Shown piece after piece: positions 7,564 through 12,002 of a stretch of 12,002 bases of DNA; the stretch's first letter is position 1, and every line of letters starts with the position of its first letter. The notes beneath the pieces are model-generated. The model worked only from the letters and a program-made list of their open reading frames with translations, did no database searches and was not told the DNA's origin. This stretch comes from RGIG3102 sp964369915 (GTDB lineage Bacteria; Bacillota; Clostridia; Oscillospirales; Ruminococcaceae): assembly GCA_964369915.1 (NCBI GenBank), contig CAYJGG010000054.1, forward strand, positions 1-12,002. Direction: 5' to 3'. Both the position numbers and the translations under genes were made by a program.

Positions 7564-7603
7564 AAAATAAGAGTTTTTTATTAAAAGCTCTTATTTTATT
7601 TTA
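7564..7603 (+). terminator. Terminator-like hairpin after noc
   Basis: AAAATAAGAGTTTTT (7564-7578) pairs with AAAAGCTCTTATTTT (7583-7597), 15 bp with one T-G wobble and a 4-base loop, followed by ATTTTATT. The stem is A/T rich but long, and it can work in either direction. It probably ends noc transcription, about 90 bases after the stop. Confidence 0.75.
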
Positions 7604-7762
7604 TTATTAAAAATAGATAGCAAAAAAACCTGATAAACACTAGCAAAATCGAGCCTCTTTGCCTGTAATCGTTTTATTTTTAAGTTTATGTATAAATATA
7701 TGTATAAAAAAATATAAATCGCTACAAACAAGAGCAAAAAAATGAGCTATTTTTATTAAATT

Positions 7763-7778
7763 TGTTCCACGTGGAACA
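7763..7778. promoter_or_regulatory. parS site 1 (perfect palindrome)
   Basis: TGTTCCACGTGGAACA is a perfect 16-bp palindrome (18 bp with flanking T and A) and matches the ParB loading site consensus TGTTNCACGTGNAACA of Bacillota. It lies 216 bases upstream of parA, whose partner parB follows. ParB would load here and spread to form the segregation complex. Confidence 0.93.
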
Positions 7779-7795
7779 AGAATATTATTAAAAAT

Positions 7796-7822
7796 AAAAA
7801 TGTTCCACATGGAACATTTTTT
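7796..7822. terminator. Terminator-like hairpin overlapping parS site 2
   Basis: AAAAATGTTCC pairs with GGAACATTTTT around the loop ACAT and is followed by a T-run, giving the form of a rho-independent terminator on both strands. It is built from the arms of the variant parS site. It lies upstream of the parA promoter candidate, so it could block read-through from the left. Confidence 0.5.
7801..7816. promoter_or_regulatory. parS-like site 2 (variant centre)
   Basis: TGTTCCACATGGAACA differs from site 1 only at position 10 (CACGTG to CACATG), which breaks the palindrome at its centre. The two sites start 38 bases apart. Whether ParB still binds it cannot be told from sequence; it may be a weaker site. 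Confidence 0.75.
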
Positions 7823-7831
7823 AAAATACTC

Positions 7832-7860
7832 TTTTAATTTATACAAAAATATGATACAAT
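7832..7860 (+). promoter_or_regulatory. Candidate promoter of parA-parB-serS
   Basis: An extended -10, TGATACAAT (7852-7860), with a weak -35, TTTTAA (7832-7837), 17 bases upstream. It lies 16 bases to the right of parS site 2, so ParB bound and spreading from parS could repress it. The transcript would have a leader of about 110 bases. Confidence 0.45.
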
Positions 7861-7893
7861 ATAAATACTTTAGCGAAAAATATTAGATATGCT

Positions 7894-7955
7894 AGTTTGA
7901 ATATTAATTTCAAACTTTAAGTTTTGCACAATTTTTTATAATTAGCAAAACTTAA
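7894..7955 (+). promoter_or_regulatory. Two adjacent stem-loops in the parA leader
   Basis: Stem 1: AGTTTGAA (7894-7901) with TTCAAACT (7909-7916), 7-base loop. Stem 2: TTAAGTTTTGC (7917-7927) with GCAAAACTTAA (7945-7955), 11 perfect pairs and a 17-base loop that can pair further through AATT/AATT. The stems are directly adjacent, and the second ends 4 bases before AAAGGA (7960-7965). This is a structured 5' untranslated region; I do not match it to a known riboswitch. Confidence 0.55.
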
Positions 7956-7978
7956 TATGAAAGGAAAGAGTAAAAGTT

Positions 7979-8746
7979 ATGGCGAAAATAATTGCAGTTG
8001 CAAACCAAAAAGGCGGAGTTGGAAAAACTACAACTGCCGTAAATCTAGCTGCTTGTGTTGCGGCGCAAGGCAAAAGAGTTTTACTTGTTGATTTAGATCC
8101 CCAAGGAAATTCAACTTCGAGCTTTGGCATATCAAAAAAGAATTTAGATAAAAGCACATACGATGTTTTAATTGATTCAGTTAGCGTTAAAGATGCTGTT
8201 ATAAAAAGTGATTTTAAGGTTGATATTTTGCCTTCCTCTATTAAATTATCAGGGGCAGGCGTGGAGCTTGTTTCACTAGAAAAAAGACATTTAAAACTTA
8301 GAACAGCTTTAAATAAAGTGAATGAGGTGTATAATTATATCTTTATAGATTGTCCGCCGTCACTCGATTTATTAACAATAAATGCATTAAGTGCAGCAGA
8401 TACAGTTTTAGTTCCTATTCAATGTGAGTTTTTTGCGCTTGAAGGCTTATCAGAATTAATGAGCACAATTAGAATTGTAAAACAGCAATATAATAAAAAT
8501 ATAGACATCGAAGGTGTATTATTAACGATGTATGATCCAAGACTAAACTTAACATTGCAAGTTGTAAATGAAGTTAAAAAATACTTCCCAAACAAAGTTT
8601 ACACAACAACTATACCAAGAAATGTTCGTCTTTCAGAAGCTCCAAGCTATGGAGAGCCGATAAATGTTTATGATAATTCCTCTAAAGGAGCAGAGAGTTA
8701 TACCCAGCTCGCTAAAGAATTTATAAAACAAAATAAAAATTATTAA
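7979..8746 (+). CDS. parA: Chromosome partitioning ATPase ParA (Soj)
   Basis: ParA is a deviant Walker ATPase that binds the nucleoid as an ATP dimer and moves ParB-parS complexes; in Bacillota the monomer-dimer switch also regulates DnaA. The 255 residues are the usual length for the chromosomal, Soj-type protein without an N-terminal DNA-binding domain. Visible motifs are the deviant P-loop KGGVGKT at 11-17, DLDPQGN (38-44), Walker B IFIDCPPS at 121-128 with D124, and the DNA-binding/dimer segment RNVRLSEAPSYG at 214-225. The ATG is preceded by a purine-rich AAAGGAAAGAG, and MAKIIAVANQKGG is the normal N-terminus. parB follows after a 47-base spacer with a hairpin, so both should share a transcript. 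Confidence 0.97.
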   Translation: MAKIIAVANQKGGVGKTTTAVNLAACVAAQGKRVLLVDLDPQGNSTSSFGISKKNLDKSTYDVLIDSVSVKDAVIKSDFKVDILPSSIKLSGAGVELVSLEKRHLKLRTALNKVNEVYNYIFIDCPPSLDLLTINALSAADTVLVPIQCEFFALEGLSELMSTIRIVKQQYNKNIDIEGVLLTMYDPRLNLTLQVVNEVKKYFPNKVYTTTIPRNVRLSEAPSYGEPINVYDNSSKGAESYTQLAKEFIKQNKNY

Positions 8747-8755
8747 TATAAAAAA

Positions 8756-8778
8756 TGCTTTTTTAAAATTAAAAAGCA
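8756..8778 (+). other. Hairpin between parA and parB
   Basis: TGCTTTTT (8756-8763) and AAAAAGCA (8771-8778) form an 8-bp stem with a 7-base loop. The 3' arm ends 3 bases before the parB ribosome site AAAGGA (8782-8787). The T-run lies inside the stem rather than after it, so it is more likely an mRNA element than a terminator. Confidence 0.55.
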
Positions 8779-8793
8779 GAGAAAGGACCTACT

Positions 8794-9651
8794 ATGGCTA
8801 AAAAGAAAACAGGACTTGGAAAAGGCTTAGACTCTTTATTTCTTCCAGAGGAGCAACAAATCAGCAATACAGCCCCACAAGAAATAAGAATAAGCGATAT
8901 AGATGTTGATCCATCACAGCCAAGAACAAACTTTGAAATGCAAAGTTTAGAACAATTGAGTCAGTCTATTTTAGAACATGGAGTTTTACAGCCTATAATT
9001 GTTATGCCAAATGGGATAGATAGATATAAAATAATCGCTGGCGAAAGAAGATTTAGAGCTTCAAGAATGGCTGGGCTTGTAGAAATTCCGGCGATAGTTA
9101 AAGAATTTTCAACAAGACAGGCTAAAGAAGTTGCTTTAATTGAAAACTTACAAAGGGAAGATTTAGATCCACTTGAAATAGCAATAGGCTATAAAAGTTT
9201 AATGGAAAGCTTTGATTTAACGCAAGATGAAATATCAAAAAAGCTTTCAATCCCACGATCGAGCGTTGCAAATAGTTTAAGAGTGTTGAATTTACCAGAT
9301 GAAGTGCAAGAAATGATAAAAGAAGGCTTTATTAGCCTTGGACACGCAAAGGTTATTTTATCGGTTATTGATAAAGAAATTCAAATAGAAATTGCTAAAA
9401 CTGTTAAAGAAAAAGAACTTTCAGTAAGACAATGCGAGTTATTAGCAAAATCTTTGCAAAAAGCAGAGAAAAAAACAAAAGAAGATAAAAGACCAAATAT
9501 TATAAAAGAAATAGAAATTGCCCTTTCAACTATCCACGGAACAAATGTTAAAGTGAATTATAAAGAAGGAAAAGGGAGTTTAAACATTAGTTTTAATAGC
9601 GATGAACAATTAAAAGAACTAGCGAAATTATTAGAGAAGAAAGAAGGATAG
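8794..9651 (+). CDS. parB: Chromosome partitioning protein ParB (Spo0J)
   Basis: ParB is a CTP-dependent DNA clamp that loads at parS, spreads along DNA, recruits SMC/condensin and stimulates ParA. The 285-residue protein begins with KTGLGKGLDSLF (5-16), the N-terminal motif that activates ParA. The CTP-binding domain has PSQPR (40-44), GERRFRA (83-89) and ENLQRED (117-123), all intact. The helix-turn-helix lies near 143-165 with ParB-type residues R155 and S161, and SLGHAK follows at 181-186. The C-terminal dimerisation domain ends with a Lys/Glu-rich helix. The ribosome site AAAGGA is 6 bases before the ATG. Its likely targets, two parS sites, lie just upstream of parA. serS follows only 6 bases after the stop. 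Confidence 0.97.
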   Translation: MAKKKTGLGKGLDSLFLPEEQQISNTAPQEIRISDIDVDPSQPRTNFEMQSLEQLSQSILEHGVLQPIIVMPNGIDRYKIIAGERRFRASRMAGLVEIPAIVKEFSTRQAKEVALIENLQREDLDPLEIAIGYKSLMESFDLTQDEISKKLSIPRSSVANSLRVLNLPDEVQEMIKEGFISLGHAKVILSVIDKEIQIEIAKTVKEKELSVRQCELLAKSLQKAEKKTKEDKRPNIIKEIEIALSTIHGTNVKVNYKEGKGSLNISFNSDEQLKELAKLLEKKEG

Positions 9652-9657
9652 CTATAA

Positions 9658-10947
9658 ATGTTAGATATTAGAAGAATTAGGGAAAACCCACAACAAATTA
9701 AAGATGCTTTAAAAAGACGTGGCGCTGATTTATCAAATAAAATTGATGAAATATTAGCAACTGATGAAAAAAGAAGAGAACTTTCAAGCAAAGTTGATAA
9801 TCTAAAAGCAAAGCAAAACAACGCTTCAAAATTAATTCCTCAATATAAAAAAGAAGGAAAAGACACAGCTGAACTAATGGCAGAAATGAAATCTTTAGCA
9901 GACGAAATTAAAAAAGATGTTTTAGAAGTTTCAGCTTTAGAAAAACTGCAAGAAGAATTATTATTAGATGTTCCAAACACTCCAGATAATTCAGTTCCAG
10001 ATGGCGTTGATGAAACATCAAATGTTGAAATTAGAAAATGGGGTGAAATACCTTCATTTAGCTTTGAGCCAAAAGCTCACTGGGACTTAGGAAAAGAATT
10101 AGATATCCTAGATCCAGAAAGAGCAGCAAAAGTTACTGGTGCAAGATTTCACTTTTATAAAGGGTTAGGGTGCAGATTAGAAAGAGCAATTATCAGCTTT
10201 TATATGGATTTACATTCAAACGAACACGGCTACACAGAAATGTTTCCTCCATTTATTGCAAATGCAGATTCAATGAGGGGAACAGGACAACTTCCAAAAT
10301 TCGGCGATGATATGTTTAAATTAGAAGGCAATGAGTGGTATTTAATTCCAACAGCAGAAGTGCCTGTTACAAACTATCACAGAGATGAAATACTAGACGG
10401 AAATAAACTTCCTTTTAAATACTGTGCTTACTCAGCTTGCTTTAGAGCAGAGGCTGGTTCTGCAGGCAGAGATACAAGAGGGCTAATTCGTCAGCATGAA
10501 TTTAATAAGGTTGAATTAGTTAAATTCACTCGCCCAGACCAAAGCTGGAACGAACTTGAAGAACTAACTCAAAACGCAGAAAAAGCTCTTCAACTACTAG
10601 GACTTCCATATAGAACTATCGCTTTATGCGCTGGGGATATGGGATTTTCAAGTAGCAAGACATATGATATAGAAGTTTATATGCCAAGCTACAAAGAATA
10701 TAAAGAAATTTCATCTTGCTCAAACTTTACAGATTATCAAGCAAGAAGAATGCAAATCAGATTTAAAAATGCAGTTACAGACAAAGCTCAATTAATCCAC
10801 ACTTTAAATGGCTCAGGCCTTGCAGTTGGCAGAACGTTTGCTGCAATTTTAGAAAACTTCCAAAACGAAGATGGCTCAATTAATGTTCCAGAGGTTTTAG
10901 TTCCTTACATGGGCGGAGTTAAAAAAATCGAGAAAAAAGATTTGTAA
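9658..10947 (+). CDS. serS: Seryl-tRNA synthetase
   Basis: SerRS charges tRNA-Ser with serine. The 429 residues match bacterial SerRS. The N-terminal tRNA-binding coiled-coil arm spans about residues 28-105 and the class II catalytic core follows. Motif 1 lies around GYTEMFPPFI (191-200), the serine-binding TAE at 232-234, motif 2 begins FRAEAG at 262-267, and motif 3 contains NGSGLAVGRT at 384-393. The start MLDIRRIRENP is canonical. Its ribosome site (AAGGA) lies inside the last codons of parB, and only 6 bases separate the genes, so translation is probably coupled. There is no space for the T-box leader often found before serS in Bacillota. Expression would follow parAB unless an internal promoter exists. 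Confidence 0.97.
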   Translation: MLDIRRIRENPQQIKDALKRRGADLSNKIDEILATDEKRRELSSKVDNLKAKQNNASKLIPQYKKEGKDTAELMAEMKSLADEIKKDVLEVSALEKLQEELLLDVPNTPDNSVPDGVDETSNVEIRKWGEIPSFSFEPKAHWDLGKELDILDPERAAKVTGARFHFYKGLGCRLERAIISFYMDLHSNEHGYTEMFPPFIANADSMRGTGQLPKFGDDMFKLEGNEWYLIPTAEVPVTNYHRDEILDGNKLPFKYCAYSACFRAEAGSAGRDTRGLIRQHEFNKVELVKFTRPDQSWNELEELTQNAEKALQLLGLPYRTIALCAGDMGFSSSKTYDIEVYMPSYKEYKEISSCSNFTDYQARRMQIRFKNAVTDKAQLIHTLNGSGLAVGRTFAAILENFQNEDGSINVPEVLVPYMGGVKKIEKKDL

Positions 10948-10980
10948 TTTATAAGTAAATGATTAAAAGGTAAGTGGAGA

Positions 10981-11184
10981 ATGAATAATAAAGAAAAATT
11001 AAATATGGTTCACTCAGCCTCGCTTGTAGCGACGGGGATAATGGCTATAATATATAATATTATAGCTTTAGCGAATATTGAAATTTCTTCTTTAGTAAAA
11101 CTAATTATAGTGGTAATTGGAATTATCGCTGTTACAATACTCATCGTATCATTTGTTTTGAAATTAAAGAAATCGAATAAATAA
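10981..11184 (+). CDS. Small two-helix membrane protein, unknown function
   Basis: A 67-residue protein with a short polar N-terminus, two hydrophobic segments (about residues 14-31 and 37-60) and a basic tail, KLKKSNK. That is the form of a small integral membrane protein; the positive C-terminus suggests that end is cytoplasmic. AAAAGG at 10965-10970 is a plausible ribosome site 10 bases before the ATG. It lies 33 bases after serS and is followed by a strong terminator, so it is the last gene of the parA-parB-serS transcript. I do not recognise a family, and the hydrophobic part has low complexity, rich in Ile, Val and Leu. Confidence 0.75.
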   Translation: MNNKEKLNMVHSASLVATGIMAIIYNIIALANIEISSLVKLIIVVIGIIAVTILIVSFVLKLKKSNK

Positions 11185-11188
11185 AATT

Positions 11189-11221
11189 AAAAGAGGCAAA
11201 ATTTATATTTTGCCTCTTTTT
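11189..11221. terminator. Strong bidirectional terminator
   Basis: AAAAGAGGCAAAAT (11189-11202) and ATTTTGCCTCTTTT (11207-11220) form a perfect 14-bp stem with a TTAT loop and T-runs on both strands. It ends the parA-parB-serS-membrane protein transcript. Confidence 0.95.
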
Positions 11222-11322
11222 AAATAATTTATGTAGTGGTGTGATTTTAAAAAAATAAAAGTCGTAGTGAAGTAGGAGCCACACTAGAAATAACTTCGCT
11301 AGACTAAGTCAAGTTAATGCAA
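11222..11322. other. Non-coding stretch between two terminators
   Basis: About 100 bases with no reading frame I can support. It is richer in G than its surroundings around 11262-11282. TAGTGAAGT (11265-11273) and ACTTCGCTA (11293-11301) form a 9-bp stem with one wobble. I see no promoter aimed at it; it may be a gene remnant or a small structured RNA. Confidence 0.3.
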
Positions 11323-11368
11323 AAAAATAAAGCAGTGAAAAAATAAATGAAATCACTGCTTTATTTTT
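11323..11368. terminator. Terminator of the minus-strand 51-residue gene
   Basis: AAAAATAAAGCAGTGA (11323-11338) and TCACTGCTTTATTTTT (11353-11368) are perfectly complementary over 16 bp around a 14-base loop, with A/T runs on the outer sides. On the minus strand it begins 16 bases after the stop of the 51-residue gene and ends in seven T. It can also act on the plus strand. Confidence 0.88.
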
Positions 11369-11384
11369 ATTAAGGATAAGTACA

Positions 11385-11540
11385 TTATTTATCTTCGCTT
11401 TCAGTTTCGTTTTTTGTGGATTCACTATCTTGAATTGTTAAAAACATTTCTTCAACAGTGTTTTGAACAATTGCTATCTCTTTACTTAAATCAGTTAGGC
11501 GATTGAATAAATAAAAATACAATTTTTTGTAATTATCCAT
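11385..11540 (-). CDS. Short helical protein, conserved type in Bacillota
   Basis: A 51-residue frame on the minus strand starts MDNYKKLYFYLFNRLTD and continues as a probable long helix through residue 37, then a very acidic, Ser/Thr-rich tail ending ESEDK. I recognise the N-terminus: many clostridial genomes carry small proteins beginning M-x-x-Y-K-K-L-Y-x-x-L-F-N-x-I-T-D, with no known function. The ATG has a good ribosome site (AAAGGA, bases 11551-11556 read on the minus strand, 10 bases upstream), and a strong terminator follows. It stands alone between the serS transcript and the tRNA genes. Existence as a gene is well supported by these signals; function is unknown. Confidence 0.8.
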   Translation of the reverse strand: MDNYKKLYFYLFNRLTDLSKEIAIVQNTVEEMFLTIQDSESTKNETESEDK

Positions 11541-11783
11541 TTTTTTACTTTCCTTTCGATATATTTTTCATCATACACTCTTTAATTTTAAAGATTTACT
11601 TTTATAAAAACTTTAATTGAAAGCTAATATACTAAAAAACGAATTTTATATTTTTATTATATAATTAAAAGATTTTTAAAAAAATAATTCTATATTTATA
11701 TTTTACAGTAGATTATAATAAAAAAATGTAGAATTATGTATAAAACTAAAAAAGAACAAAATAAAAATAAATTCAAAAAGTGC
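11541..11783. other. A/T-rich intergenic region before the tRNA genes
   Basis: Very A/T-rich DNA between the divergent 51-residue gene and the tRNA promoter. It should hold the minus-strand gene's promoter, but I see no convincing -35/-10 pair. ATAATTCTA (11684-11692) and TAGAATTAT (11729-11737) are a 9-base inverted repeat 36 bases apart, which may be chance in such DNA. No reading frame stands out. Confidence 0.5.
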
Positions 11784-11812
11784 TTGACAAACAGCTGTAG
11801 TTATAATATAAT
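11784..11812 (+). promoter_or_regulatory. Consensus sigma-A promoter of the tRNA genes
   Basis: TTGACA at 11784-11789 and TATAAT at 11807-11812 are both exact consensus hexamers with the ideal 17-base spacer. Transcription would begin near 11819, about 48 bases before tRNA-Met. It is by far the strongest promoter in the window, as expected for a stable RNA operon. The leader contains a small stem, AAAAGG/CCTTTT (11829-11845). Confidence 0.93.
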
Positions 11813-11866
11813 TGTTATTGCACTAAACAAAAGGGCATGCCTTTTTCAAGTGTTTTACATAGATGT

Positions 11867-11943
11867 GGCGGCATGGCTCAGTTGGCTAGAGCAACCGGTT
11901 CATACCCGGTAGGTCGTAGGTTCAAGTCCTACTGCCGCTACCA
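11867..11943 (+). tRNA. tRNA-Met (CAT), elongator type
   Basis: A complete 77-base cloverleaf. The acceptor GGCGGCA pairs with TGCCGCT (G1-T72 wobble); the D stem is GCTC/GAGC. The anticodon stem is ACCGG/CCGGT with loop TTCATAC and anticodon CAT at 11901-11903. The T stem is GTAGG/CCTAC with TTCAAGT, and discriminator A is followed by an encoded CCA. The initiator hallmarks (unpaired C1-A72, three G-C pairs in the anticodon stem) are absent, and the ends match Bacillus elongator tRNA-Met. A tRNA-Ile with a lysidine-modified CAT is less likely. Confidence 0.93.
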
Positions 11944-11948
11944 TAAAA

Positions 11949-12002
11949 GGCCCGTTGGTCAAGCGGTTAAGACACCGCCCTTTCACGGCGGTAACACGGG
12001 TT
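11949..12002 (+). tRNA. tRNA-Glu (TTC), truncated by window end
   Basis: The gene begins GGCCCGT, 5 bases after the tRNA-Met CCA, and runs through the D arm (GTC/GAC) and the anticodon arm CCGCC/GGCGG with loop CTTTCAC (anticodon TTC at 11982-11984), breaking off in the T arm. It closely matches Bacillota tRNA-Glu. Its U34 is an expected substrate of the MnmE-MnmG pair encoded here. It is co-transcribed with tRNA-Met. Confidence 0.93.

Larger units (their letters stand above)
7604..7978. promoter_or_regulatory. noc-parA intergenic regulatory region
   Basis: This 375-base non-coding stretch holds two parS-type sites, a promoter candidate and a two-hairpin leader, listed separately. The part from 7604 to 7760 is A/T rich with one slightly GC-richer patch (about 7640-7670) in which I see no motif. 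There is no cluster of DnaA boxes, so I do not call an origin here. Confidence 0.6.

Noticed and set aside
7640..7846. Open frame of 68 codons on the minus strand across both parS sites
   Set aside because: It has no ribosome site, its composition reflects A/T-rich intergenic DNA, and it covers regulatory palindromes. No recognisable protein.
7471..7978. Chromosomal replication origin
   Set aside because: The gene context is origin-proximal and parS sites are present, but I find no cluster of DnaA boxes (TTATNCACA) and no dnaA; only two-mismatch words such as CTATCAACA near 7501.
9558..9821. Open frame of 87 codons on the minus strand over the parB-serS junction
   Set aside because: It is antisense to two secure genes and shows no start signal.
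11405..11425. DnaA-box-like TGTGGATTC
   Set aside because: It is a single imperfect match inside the coding sequence of the 51-residue gene.
1..12002. CRISPR array, insertion sequence, toxin-antitoxin or defence system
   Set aside because: No regularly spaced repeats, transposase motifs or paired small toxin/antitoxin genes are visible. Most genes are ordinary core genes.

Overview
The window looks like a piece of an AT-rich Bacillota chromosome, most likely an uncultured Clostridia-type organism. I infer this from low-GC codon use, the standard code with Trp as TGG, AAGGAG-type ribosome sites, T-rich intrinsic terminators, and the conserved order mnmE-mnmG-rsmG-noc-parA-parB typical of the chromosomal origin region of Firmicutes. 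A run of exactly 100 N flanked by an identical 55-base sequence shows that it is a scaffold of two contigs, probably from a metagenome assembly.

Layout. 150-1689: a predicted lipoprotein and a small unknown protein, closed by a terminator. 1799-2008: the scaffold gap and its duplicated ends. 2190-6391: the tRNA-modification GTPase mnmE, its partner mnmG and the 16S rRNA methyltransferase rsmG, ended by a terminator at 6409-6436. 6655-7470: noc, a nucleoid-occlusion ParB paralogue with its own promoter. 7471-7978: a 500-base regulatory region with a terminator, two parS-type sites and a structured leader. 7979-10947: parA, parB and serS, with serS tightly coupled to parB. 10981-11184: a 67-residue two-helix membrane protein and a strong terminator. 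11385-11540 on the minus strand: a 51-residue protein with its own terminator. 11784-12002: a consensus promoter driving tRNA-Met (elongator) and a tRNA-Glu cut by the window end.

How the genes work together. MnmE and MnmG jointly install the carboxymethylaminomethyl group on U34 of tRNAs such as tRNA-Glu(UUC), one of which is encoded at the end of the window. RsmG methylates 16S rRNA. ParA, ParB and the parS sites make up the chromosome segregation system. Noc couples division-site choice to the nucleoid, and its DNA-recognition residues differ from ParB's in the way expected for a separate binding site. SerRS appears to be co-transcribed with parAB and has no room for a T-box of its own.

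I see no mobile element, CRISPR array or defence island. The most notable unexplained signals are: perfect hairpins ending 3-4 bases before an AAAGGA ribosome site at mnmG, parA and parB; a variant parS that doubles as a terminator-like stem; an altered CTP-binding motif in Noc; and the assembly join just upstream of mnmE, where the usual neighbours (rpmH, rnpA, yidC, jag) are missing.
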